Assembly: GCA_950097015.1 (NCBI GenBank)
Contig: CATNEN010000011.1
Span: forward strand, 2,694,501-2,758,500
DNA from: Macrostomum hystrix
Taxonomy: Eukaryota > Platyhelminthes > Macrostomidae
Reading direction: 5' to 3'
DNA: 64,000 nt
The notes under the pieces were generated by a model, which was not told the origin of the DNA, did not search any database, and saw only the letters and a list, made by a program, of their open reading frames with translations. The translations under genes were made by a program, and so were the position numbers. Of the stretch, positions 44,916 through 59,334 are shown in pieces (positions within the stretch are counted from its first letter, which is position 1; the number at the start of each line of letters is the position of its first letter).

Positions 44916-46150
44916 ATGACAATGCGATTGTATGAAAAGTGGCACTCTGATCGCTTGAAAAATGGCACTCTGATCGCGTGAGAAATGGCACATAGATCGC
45001 TTGAGATATGGCACTCTGATTGTATGAGAAATGGCACTCTGATCGCTTGAGAAATGGCATTCTGATTGCATGAGAAATGGCACTCTGATTGCATGAGAAA
45101 TGGCACTCTGATCGCTTGAGAAATGGCACTCTGATTGTATGAGAAATGGCACTCTGATTGTATGAGAAATAGCACTCTGATTGTATGAGAAATGGCACTC
45201 TGATTGTATGAGAAATGGCACTCTGATCGCTTGAGAAAAAACACTTAGATCGCTTGAGAAATGGCACCCTGCTTGAGAAATGGCACTCTGATTGTATGAG
45301 AAATGGCACTCTGCTTGCTTGACCAATGGCACTCTGATTGTATGAGAAAAGACACTCTGATTGTATGATAAATGGCACTCTGATTGCTTGAGAAATGGCA
45401 CTCTGATTGCTTGAGAAATGGCACTCTGATTGTATGAGAAATGGCACTCTGATTCTATGAGAAATGGCACTCTGATTGTAGGAGAAATGGCACTCTGATT
45501 GTATGAGAAATGGCACTCTGATCGCTTGAGAAAAAACACTTAGATCGCTTGAGAAATGGCACCCTGCTTGAGAAATGGCACTCTGATTGTATGAGAAATG
45601 GCACTCTGCTTGCTTGACCAATGGCACTCTGATTGTATGAGAAAAGACACTCTGATTGTATGATAAATGGCACTCTGATTGCTTGAGAAATGGCACTCTG
45701 ATTGCTTGAGAAATGGCACTCTGATTGTATGAGAAATGGCACTCTGATTCTATGAGAAATGGCACTCTGATTGTAGGAGAAATGGCACTCTGATCGCTTG
45801 AGAAATGGAACTCAGATGGCTTGAGAAATGGCACTCTGATTGTATGAGAAATGGCACTCTGATTGTATGAGAAATGGCACTCTGATTGTATGAGAAATGG
45901 CACTCTGATTGTATGAGAAATGGCACTCTGATTGCTTGAGAAATGGCACTCTGATTGTATGAGAAATGGCACTCTGATTGTATGAGAAATGGCACTCTGA
46001 TTGTATGAGAAATGGCACTCTGATTGTATGAGAAATGGCACTCTGATTGTATGAGAAATGGCACTCTGATTGTATGAGAAATGGCACTCTGATTGTATGA
46101 GAAATGGCACTCTGATTGTATGAGAAATGGCACTCTGATTGCATGAGAAT
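44916..46150. repeat. Satellite array, 23-bp unit, about 53 copies
   Basis: The unit core is AAATGGCACTCTGATTGTAT plus GAG, with GATCGCTTGAG and CTTGCTTGACC variants. A segment of about 296 bp starting at the unusual AAAAAACACTTAGATCGCTT (45236) recurs at 45532. The right third is nearly homogeneous. It lies in the gene-poor block. Confidence 0.97.
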
Positions 46151-46520
46151 TAGCAGAATTAGGCAGTTATTTGCAGTTATCGACTTGCTAGATAACTTTT
46201 ATATATATTGATGCCTCAAGCAGCTAGTGAGCAAAAATAACTACTTGCAAATTGCTATCAAGCACTCTACAGTCAACATATTTTACAGTCCTCAATCCTC
46301 ATTAGTTAGCAACTACGATTGCCTTGTAATTTTAAGTTAAGGTGGCTACAATTTCGTAATTAGCGATGGAAAACAACGAGACACTTATAAAGCAGGTGAT
46401 ATTTGAGCCATACTCTCATTAGCTAGCTTTTAATAATTAACTAGAAGCAAGTTAACAAAACTGTCACTCTTATCTAGGTTATCTACCTGTTATCTAACCT
46501 TAATCAGTCACAATACATAA
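46151..46520. other. Unique spacer
   Basis: AT-rich DNA between two satellite arrays. Nothing is recognisable. Confidence 0.4.
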
Positions 46521-48592
46521 TATCTCACTCGCATCGATCTCTTATCTGTCACTGCTTATCTCACTCGCATCCATCTCTTATCTGTCACTGTTTATCTCAC
46601 TCGCATCCATCTCTTATTTGTCACTGCTTATCTCACTCGCATCCATCTCTTATCTGTCACTGCTTTTCTCACTCGCATCCATCTCTTATCTGTCACTGCT
46701 TATCTCACTCGAATCCATCTCTTATCTGTCACTGCTTATCTCACTCGCATCCATCTCTTATCTGTCACTGCTTATCTCACTCGCATCCATCTCTTATCTG
46801 TCACTGCTTATCTCACTCGCATCCATCTCTTATCTGTCACTGCTTATCACACTCGAATCCATCTCTTATCTGTCACTGCTTATCTCACTCGCATCCATCT
46901 CTTATCTGTCACTGCTTATCTCACTCGCATCCATCTCTTATCTGTCACTGCTTATCTCACTCGCATCCATCTCTTATCTGTCACTGCTTATAACACTCGA
47001 ATCCATCTCTTATCTGTCACTGCTTATCTCACTCGCATCCATCTCTTATCTGTCACTGCTTATCTCACTCGCATCCATCTCTTATCTGTCACTGCTTATC
47101 TCACTCGCATCCATCTCTTATCTGTCACTGCTTATCTCACTCGCATCCATCTCTTATCTGTCACTGCTTATCTCACTCGCATCCATCTCTTATCTGTCAC
47201 TGCTTATCTCACTCGCATCCATCTCTTATCTGTCACTGCTTATCTCACTCGAATCCATCTCTTATCTGTCACTGTTTATCTCACTCGCATCCATCTCTTA
47301 TCTGTCACTGCTTATCTCACTCGAATCCATCTCTTATCTGTCACTGCTTATCTCACTCGCATCCATCTCTTATCTGTCACTGCTTATCACACTCGAATCC
47401 ATCTCTTATCTGTCACTGCTTATCTCACTCGCATCCATCTCTTATTTGTCACTGTTTATCTCACTCGCATCCATCTCTTATCTGTCACTGCTTATCTCAC
47501 TCGCATCCATCTCTTATCTGTCACTGCTTATCTCACTCGCATCCATCTCTTATCTGTCACTGCTTATCTCACTCGCATCCATCTCTTATCTGTCACTGCT
47601 TATCTCACTCGAATCCATCTCTTATCTGTCACTGCTTATCTCACTCGCATCCATCTCTTATCTGTCACTGCTTATCACACTCGAATCCATCTCTTATCTG
47701 TCACTGCTTATCTCACTCGCATCCATCTCTCATTTGTCACTGCTTATCTCACTCGCATCCATCTCTTATCTGTCACTGCTTATCTCACTCGCATCCATCT
47801 CTTATCTGTCACTGCTTATCTCACTCGCATCCATCTCTTATCTGTCACTGCTTATCTCACTCGCATCCATCTCTTATCTGTCACTGCTTATCTCACTCGC
47901 ATCCATCTCTTATCTGTCACTGCTTATCTCACTCGCATCCATATCTTATCTGTCACTGCTTATCTCACTCGCATCCATCTCTTATCTGTCACTGCTTATC
48001 TCACTCGAATCCATCTCTTATCTGTCACTGCTTATCTCACTCGCATCCATCTCTTATCTGTCACTGCTTATCTCACTCGCATCCATCTCTTATCTGTCAC
48101 TGCTTATCTCACTCGCATCCATCTCTTATCTGTCACTGCTTATCACACTCGAATCCATCTCTTATCTGTCACTGCTTATCTCACTCGCATCCATCTCTTA
48201 TCTGTCACTGCTTATCTCACTCGCATCCATCTCTTATCTGTCACTGCTTATCTCACTCGCATCCATATCTTATCTGTCACTGTTTATCTCACTCGCATCC
48301 ATATCTTATCTGTCACTGTTTATCTCACTCGCATCCATCTCTTATTTGTCACTGCTTATCTCACTCGAATCCATCTCTTATCTGTCACTGCTTATCTCAC
48401 TCGCATCCATCTCTTATCTGTCACTGCTTATCTCACTCGCATCCATCTCTTATCTGTCACTGCTTATCTCACTCGCATCCATCTCTTATCTGTCACTGCT
48501 TATCTCACTCGCATCCATCTCTTATCTGTCACTGCTTATCTCACTCGCATCCATCTCTTATTTGTCACTGCTTATCTCACTCTTATCTCTCT
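46521..48592. repeat. Satellite array, 36-bp unit, about 57 copies
   Basis: The unit is assembled from TCACTGCTTATCTCACTCGC and ATCCATCTCTTATCTG. Variants TCGAATCC, TATCACAC and TGTTTATC are spaced in repeating patterns (for example around 46850-47010 and 47380-47690), so multi-unit blocks were copied. Since 36 is 12 codons, one plus-strand frame is open for 695 codons and reads as a Leu/Ser/Ile-rich 12-mer. I see no promoter, Kozak-like context or non-repeat domain to support a protein. Confidence 0.97.
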
Positions 48593-49250
48593 CTACTCTA
48601 CCATTTAAAGTATCTTCTTTTAACGAAGACAAAATTATCAAAAGTATACAGTTAAATCGAAATTTTTTAAAGAATAGCAAATTAGTTTATTTATTTTCTT
48701 TCTAAATCAATGTGTCTTGAACGAGTTTTCCTATAGCTAGGTAGGTAGTGCAGTCAAGGTGAAGAAGTGCCTATAGTCTGAGATTTTCAAGCCGGCCGTG
48801 GCCTTGGAGACGCGCAATCCTGTTTGCAAGCTGTTGAATTAAATTTGATGGACTGAGACAAATGACGCCCTCACTCTCTCTCTCTCTTTCTCACTCTCTA
48901 GACAGCGGAGGCGAGACAACTGAGAGACTGAAAAACTTATTTCGAACACGTCCTCTTCTGATTTTTCTTTGGCCTCTATAGCAACAACAGGCAAACCTAT
49001 GCGCGGCAAGGCATGAACGGTGCATGGCCTAATGGGGGAATTCTGCTTTAAACCCTTGCCGAAGAGGTACCATGCTGCTAGGACAGTTGAACATATCTAC
49101 ACAACAGCATGCTTGCATGGATGGTCATGGTCAGCCAGCAACAGTGCAGGACAAGCAGTGAACCTGTCAGTCAAAAAAGCAACTGCACACCTGATGTGCA
49201 AGGCCTTTATATTAGTAGCTATTTGCTCATTATATTGTCAAATCAATTAC
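48593..49250. other. Unique spacer, moderate GC
   Basis: It includes a CT-rich run at 48869-48900 and a GC-richer segment at 48960-49200. Short frames exist on the plus strand, but no domain or splice structure could be recognised. Confidence 0.35.
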
Positions 49251-49251
49251 T

Positions 49252-49715
49252 ACTAGGGAGAGAAGCGACTTTTGAAGGGAAGACAAGAACGGAGAGAAGA
49301 GATGCAGGGAGAGAAAACATGGGGAGATGTAGGGAGAGAAGATATGCGGGGAGAGAAAAGATGCAGGGAGAGAAGAGATGTAGGGAGAGAAAACATAGGG
49401 AGATGTAGGGAGAGAAGAGTTGCAGGGAGAGAAGAGATGCAAGGAGAGAAAACATAGGGAGATGTAGGGAGAGAAGAGTTGCAGGGAGAGAAGAGTTGCA
49501 GGGAGAGAAGAGTTGCAGGGAGAGAAGAGATGCAGGGAGAGCAGAGATGCAGGGAGAGAAGAGATGCAGGGAGAGAAGAGATGCAGGGAGAGAAGAGATG
49601 CAGGGAGAGAATATATGCAGGGAGAGAAGAGATGCAGGGAGAGAAGAGATGCAGGGAGAGAAAAGATGCAGGGAGAGAAGAGATGCAGGGAGAGAAGAGA
49701 TGCAGGGAGACGAAA
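49252..49715. repeat. Minisatellite, 17-bp purine unit AGAAGAGATGCAGGGAG
   Basis: About 27 copies, with AAAACATAGGGAGATGT variants that form a longer repeat in the left half. The plus strand is strongly purine-rich. Frames on both strands are repeat artefacts. Confidence 0.95.
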
Positions 49716-50300
49716 GAGAAAAACGTTTAAGACAGGAGTTAATAAAAAAGAAAATACAACTAGAAGGGAGTGACTCCAATGCAAAGCTGACACTGAGGTT
49801 CGGCATTGCATCTAGAAAAAGTGGAAACGCAGCAATCTCCACGTTCTATTCAAGAGTTGAACGCACTGACTATTGCTAATGCAGGATTACAAAAATGCAA
49901 TTGATACAAACAGCATGCAATGAGCAGAAAAAAAATGAGCTTTTCAACAAAAAGCTGACTAGAAGCAGAAGCATTTCCAAATTTAGCACCTAACAAGCTG
50001 CTTCAGGGAGAAAAGAGATCATAGTATTTTGAAAACTGATGTGAATAAAATGGGACTAAAGATTTTTTCACACTAATCCATGCACTGTCGCTGATTTTTT
50101 TTTTAGTAAAAACGGCTAATTCCTATTTTCTATCATTGTCCGACTGTCTGTCAGTGTCAAGGAAACAGATGGATGGTTTTAAAAAAATGAGGCTAAATTT
50201 TTTTGTAAACACACCTTCTAACCAATCCGTTAAAAAAGTTGTACATTCTGATCTGCATCGGGGAGCTGCAGAATTTTTGCTGCGAGTTTCAACAAGTTGG
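49716..50300. other. Unique spacer
   Basis: No gene, RNA or repeat is recognised. The stretch is AT-rich with several short A runs. Confidence 0.4.
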
Positions 50301-50304
50301 CTCA

Positions 50305-50800
50305 GTCTCTCACCTCTGCCCACCTGCCCTGTCATCTACTATCTACTCTACCTCTCACCTCTGCCCACCTGCACTGTCATCTACTATCTACTCTACCTCT
50401 CACCTCTGCCCACCTGCCCTGTCATCTACTATCTACTCTACCTCTCACCTCTGCCCACCTGCCCTGTCATCTACTATCTACTCTACCTCTCACCTCTGCC
50501 CACCTGCCCTGTCATCTACTATCTACTCTACCTCTCACCTCTGCCCACCTGCCCTGTCATCTACTATCTACTCTACCTCTCACCTCTGCCCACCTGCCCT
50601 GTCATCTACTATCTACTCTACCTCTCACCTCTGCCCACCTGCCCTGTCATCTACTATCTACTCTACCTCTCACCTCTGCCCACCTGCCCTGTCATCTACT
50701 ATCTACTCTACCTCTCACCTCTGCCCACCTGCCCTGTCATCTACTATCTAATCTACCTCTCACCTCTGCCCACCTGCCCTGTCATCTACTATCTACTCTA
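50305..50800. repeat. Minisatellite, 45-bp unit, 11 near-perfect copies
   Basis: Built from CCCACCTGCCCTGTCATCTA, CTATCTACTCTACCTCTCAC and CTCTG. Copies are almost identical: only one ACTG for CCTG change and one AATC change stand out. This points to recent expansion. It has the longest unit in the window. Confidence 0.97.
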
Positions 50801-51180
50801 CATCTCATCTACTGTCTACTCTACCTTTCATCTACTGTCTACTCTACCTCTCATCTACTGTCTACTCTACCTCTTATCTACTGTCTACTCTACATCAAAT
50901 CTACTGTCTACTCTACATCTCATCTACTGTCTACTCTACATCAAATCTACTGTCTACTCTACCTCTTATCTACTGTCTACTCTACCTCTCAACAAGATAC
51001 TTTCTACTCTACCTCTCATCTACTGTCTACTCTACCTCTCATCTACTGTCTACTCTACCTCTCATCTGCTGTCTACTCAACCTCAAATCTACTGTCTACT
51101 CTACCTCTTATCTACTGTCTACTCTACCTCTCAACAAGATACTGTCTACTCTACCTCTCATCTACTGTCTACCTCTTAAC
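50801..51180. repeat. Minisatellite, 23-bp unit derived from the neighbouring 45-mer
   Basis: About 17 copies have the core TCTACTGTCTACTCTACCTC plus TCA, with ATCAAATC and CAACAAGATAC variants. The unit looks like the second half of the adjacent 45-bp unit, so one array probably seeded the other. Confidence 0.93.
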
Positions 51181-52365
51181 TAATAGAATTGTTTATATAA
51201 GAAATCCTATTTTAATAAGACCAAAACTTAACTTCGGTTTCGTAAAACCTAGCCTAGACTGCCGAATACTAAAACTAACAATTTAAGACGCAATGGAGCT
51301 CGCCATCGGCGAGTCTCAACGTCGTGCGAAAATCTAGCTTGTTGGCTTTGTTTAAAAACAAATTTTTGCACTCAAACGTCGTTAAAAGAATTAAATTTAG
51401 TCGCTAACTTCAACTGTAACATAGCTGGGACTTTATAACCCGTGTGTGCCCGGTCTAGCACAGATTTAGTTAACGGGAATTTTATTAAGTAACTGAATTA
51501 ATATCAAATTACAACTCACCGAGAATTGTACAGCCGTTCGCAGAGAATTAGCGAACCGATTTAACTATTGTAACAAAGATTTAGCTGGTTAGATTTTAAC
51601 TAACTAGAACGTAAACTGCAACTTTTTATCTAAACTAATCTAAAAGATACTCAAAGAAAAGACCACACTACAAAGCACACTGTTCTCTATCCTATCTTAC
51701 AAGCAGATTTAGTAAAACTTGAAGGAGGAACAAGGCCTACTGTATAATATAGCATGAGCTGTATAACACACTCACAAGACACATCCAATCGGTGGGGGTT
51801 GTCAGCGTACATTCAACTCGCGGCACACCAACCCCACCAAGTCGTCGAGTTTTATTAGTGTGTTTAAGTTTAACAAAAAATAATACGTGGGCCTTTTCTA
51901 ACCCTGCGCGCCCGCGTTTGTGTGTTTGTGCGTGGCATGGAGGAGGAGTTTTTGGGGTGGGGCACCAGCGCCAGCCAATGACAGGCCTCGCCTCGCATCC
52001 AGATCTTATTGGTCTTTAAAAAATAAAACAATAAAACCCGCATTATTAATAAATATTGCGGGTTTGAAGAGTCAGGGAGAGGCAGAGAATTAACTCCCAC
52101 GGTCTTGTGAGATTTGTTAATTTGATAGTCTGTTTTTTATATATCCAGTCAAACTACAGCGTTTGCGAAAGCCTTGAGGATTTTGTTTACGTATTCGTAA
52201 AAGATGGGTGAGTGGTACTCGTATCGTGTGATGTCCAATGAAAAAGGCATGTCCTTGACTTGACCTTGGGGCGGTTTCAATACATTTTAGCTTTATTTAG
52301 CTTAGTTAGAGTAACTAAAAGAACATAGAGGAGATTACAGCCACAGGAAACATTATACAGTCTAA
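51181..52365. other. Unique stretch with hairpin and AATAAA motifs
   Basis: About 1.2 kb without a recognisable protein gene. At 52034-52065 a 9-bp perfect stem (AAACCCGCA / TGCGGGTTT) with a 14-nt AT loop follows two AATAAA motifs at about 52022-52036. The GC-richer segment 51780-51990 contains CACACCAACCCCACC and GGGGTGGGGCACC tracts. It may be a transcript end or a mobile-element end. I could not identify either. Confidence 0.3.
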
Positions 52366-52369
52366 GACG

Positions 52370-53250
52370 GGATGGGAGAGATGAGATACGGTAGAGATAC
52401 GATATTAAGAAATGAGACAGTTGGAGATAAGACTGAGACGGGAGAGATAAGGGACAGGAAAGATAAGATACTGGAGAGATGAGACAGGGGAGAGATGAGA
52501 CACGGGAGAGATGAGACACGGGAGAGATGAGACACGGGAGAGATGAGACACGGGAGAGATGAGACATGGGAGAGATAAGACATGGGAGAGATGAGACATG
52601 GGAGAGATGAGACATGGGAGAGATGAGACGGGAGAGATGAGACACGGGAGAGATGAGACACGGAAGAGATGAGACATGGGAGAGATGAGACAAGGGAGAG
52701 ATGAGACAGGCGAGAGATGAGAAATGCAAGAGATGAGACATAGAAGAGATGAGACATGGGAGAGATGAGACAGGCGAGAGATGAGACACGGGAGGGATGA
52801 GACACGGGAGAGATGAGACACGGGAAAGATGAGACACGGGAAAGATGAGACACGGGAGAGATGAGATACGGGAGGGATGAGACCCGGGAGAGATGAGACA
52901 ATGAAGATGTGAAGACAGGATGAGATGAGACGGGAGAGATGAGACAGGCGAGAGATGAGACACGGGAGAGATGAGACACGGGAAAGATGAGACACGGGAA
53001 AGATGAGACACGGGAGAGATGAGATACGGGAGGGATGAGACCCGGGAGAGATGAGACAATGAAGATGTGAAGACAGGATGAGATGAGACGGGAGAGATAA
53101 GACAGGGGAGAGATGAGACGATGAAGAGATTAAGACACGGTGAAATGAGTCAGGGTGAGATAGGAGAGATAAGACACTAGAGAGTTGAGAAAGGGGAGAG
53201 ATGAGACGTGAGAGATAAAAGAAACAAAAGAGATGAGATACGAGAGAGAG
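52370..53250. repeat. Minisatellite, 16-bp unit GAGAGATGAGACACGG
   Basis: About 53 copies with ATGG, AGGC and AAAG variants. A segment of about 157 bp (about 52795-52940, with GATGAGACAATGAAGATGTG as a marker) is repeated directly at about 52955-53095. The right end is degenerate. The array lies about 0.5 kb beyond the kinase 3' end. Confidence 0.95.
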
Positions 53251-53760
53251 GTATATTCAGATTTACGTAAATACAAGTCGCACAAAAAATCAAGACCTCA
53301 TACAGAACTGAAGATATTGTCTAGCTCTACTTTAAGTAGCCAACATTGGAAGGACGCTTGTAAAGTTGTGTTTGCTAAAAATTATTAATTTCGACGATAA
53401 AAGCAAACATGAGCTTTTGTTCGACATTAAAATTGGAAACGCTTTTTTAATCTCGTACATAAAACACAGTAGGACACGTTTTTTACGGTTTACTAATTGC
53501 CCCACAATTCTACATAATAGATGAAATATAATAATAATAAAATAGTTCATAATTGACAGTTAGTTTATAAAGAAGCAATTAACGTCAAAAATATTTTCTT
53601 TTGAATGCCCAGGGCTAGAAATATTGCCGCATAATTCGGGTCATGGCCCATTATGTAGGTCAAATTAGAGCACGTTATCGACGATTTAAACAAAATCTTA
53701 ATTACTTCATCTGTATTGCCGTGCTTTTTAGTCCAAATTTACCAAATTTGATCAAACAAA
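53251..53760. other. 3' flank of the kinase gene
   Basis: AT-rich unique DNA downstream of the kinase stop. I could not pick a convincing poly(A) signal. A minus-strand frame of 72 codons at 53332-53550 has no family resemblance. Confidence 0.4.
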
Positions 53761-57385
<3,625 letters not shown>

Positions 57386-57773
57386 GCCCGACGATGAAGA
57401 CAGCTGCTGAACTTGTCTTCTGAGAACCACGGGAGTCTCATTCTGCTGACAAGATTGAGCAATCGGACAATATCACTATAGTTTATGAGCACTTTATGAG
57501 CGAGCTAAAATAGTCTGACTTTTGGGTCAGTCAACCATAAAAATGCATGAATAAAATGAATAATGCATGGATCAGCATGCTCTGGTCTCTTCCAGTAGCT
57601 ACAGGTAATTATAGAAAACTGTCTAAAAAAAACTGAAATGGGACGGACTCAAAACTAGTTTTCGGACCGGTTCGCCAAAAGTTCGTTAAAACTCTGACAA
57701 ACAATGAAATGACTATATGCCGTCTAAATAAATGCAAATTTTTTTTATAGGAGATTATTAACGCTTTGAAGAA
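57386..57773. other. 5' flank of the kinase gene
   Basis: A minus-strand acceptor (CAATCTTGTCAG, about 57445) lies in frame upstream of the chosen ATG with no Met between. A leader exon or trans-spliced leader should therefore join here. No TATA box is recognised. Confidence 0.35.
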
Positions 57774-58640
57774 AATCTTGCTGCCTTTCGCAGCAAGGTC
57801 CCTGAGCCTGATTCCGCTGCGAGACCAAATTCCTCTTTCTCTTGCTCTTCCCCTTTCTCTGCCCCTTTCTCTTTCCCTGTCTCTTCCCCTTTCTCTACTC
57901 CTTTCTCTTCCCCTTTCTCTTTCCCTGTCTCTTCCCCTTTCTCTACTCCTTTCTCTTCCCCTTTCTCTTTCCCTGTCTCTTCCCCTTTCTCTACTCCTTT
58001 CTCTTCCCCTTTCTCTTTCCCTGTCTCTTCCCCTTTCTCTACTCCTTTCTCTTCCCCTTTCTCTTTCCCTGTCTCTTCCCCTTTCTCTACTCCTTTCTCT
58101 TCCTCTTTCTCTTTCCCTGTCTCTTCACCTTTCTCTACTCCTTTCTCTTCCCCTTTCTCTTCCCCTTTCTCTTCCCCTTTCTCTTTCCCTGTCTCTTCCC
58201 CTTTCTCTACTCCTTTCTCTTCCCCTTTATCTTCCCCTGTCTCTTCCCCTTTTCCTCTTTCTCTTTCCCTTTCCTCTTTCACTTGCTCTTCCTCTTTCTC
58301 TTCCCCTTTATCTTCCCCTTTCTCTTCTCCTTTCTCTTCCCTCTCTTTTCCCCCTGTCTTCCCCTTTCTCCTCCCATTTTCTTTCCCTTCTATTCCCTGT
58401 CTTTCTCTTTCTTTTCCTTTTTTTCTACTCCCCATTCTCTTTTCTCGTCGTGCAATTTACGCCATTGAGGGCCAACCCCCAAGGCACAGTGATAGTGTAC
58501 ACTGCCTGACGATGAGATAGATAGTCAGGGCTGATGTACTCACAGATACATACAGTCAGCGGAATGGGCAGAATTGCCTCCTTGCTGGCTGTGAGCCTAT
58601 ACTGACACAAAATCATGTGCCACTGCCTGCAGCCCCTTCT
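57774..58640 (+). mobile_element. SINE family B, copy 3, split by a tandem array
   Basis: The 3' part of the tRNA-like head (GCAAGGTCCCTGAGCCTGAT, CCGCTGCGAGACCA) lies at 57774-57825. The body (CAATTTACGCCATTGAGGGC, ACACTGCCTGACGATGAGA, CTGACACAAAATCATGTGCC) resumes at 58448. In copy 1 these two parts are about 50 bp apart. Here an array of about 615 bp separates them, so a tandem repeat grew inside the SINE. Confidence 0.8.
57826..58447. repeat. Pyrimidine array, 12-bp unit CCCCTTTCTCTT
   Basis: About 50 units, grouped in a 54-bp higher-order unit (TTTCTCTACTCCTTTCTCTT, CCCCTTTCTCTTTCCCTGTC, TCTTCCCC). The plus strand is almost pure pyrimidine. It sits within the SINE above. Its reverse complement, with flank, is the start of the array at 59335-60700. 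The right end is degenerate. Confidence 0.96.
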
Positions 58641-59330
58641 TTTATAATTTTTTAATATAAGAAATTGGTGTCTTGGACTATAAGTACATTGGAGGACGGA
58701 AAATTCGTTTCTTAGAAAACGTCTGGAAGACAGATTTTTGCCACACAATACATCTTTGAATACAACTCAACTAACATGTTGCCCCCAAGGAATGATAAAT
58801 CCTTACTTCAAGCAGTCCTATTAAACGATTTTTAACAACTATCGAAGGTCACAAAAGTACGTATTCTAACTTACAGAGTCAGCCGCACTGGCACACGGGC
58901 AGAATTGATTTCTTAACTTTTGTTTAACTGACATCGCTGCAACCTTAGGTCGCTTGTGATCTTAGGTCTTCTGAAGCAAGACTCAATTTATATAGACTCG
59001 TTATTTTCATTCTTTTAACCTGAATGTACATTCGTCTGGCTCGCGCATACAGATCGAGAAGGCTGTTTTGGAATTAATTAATGACAACAGAGACTATATA
59101 TAAATAGTCATTCATTATGACTTCTTTATACTTAGGCTTGACTGCAAACCATTTAATGACAGGTGTCCTTAGCGATTAGAAGTCGAGTATTACGAGAAAC
59201 TCCAAGAAAGTTCAAGGTGCGAGAACACGAGTTTGAGAAAGAACAGCAGTAAGAATATTGCAGTCGAATTGGAAGCATTGCGAGCTGCTTTGAAAATATT
59301 TAAGCAGTAATGGGGGAAAGGGGCTTGTGA
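58641..59330. other. Spacer between inverted arrays
   Basis: Unique AT-rich DNA of about 0.7 kb. No gene or RNA is recognised. It would be the loop if the flanking inverted arrays paired. Confidence 0.4.
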
Positions 59331-59334
59331 AATT

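Noticed and set aside
57758-58509. KGEEKGEE- and LSLPLSL-type frames of 225-247 codons
   Set aside because: Simple purine/pyrimidine array readings within a SINE. No independent coding evidence.
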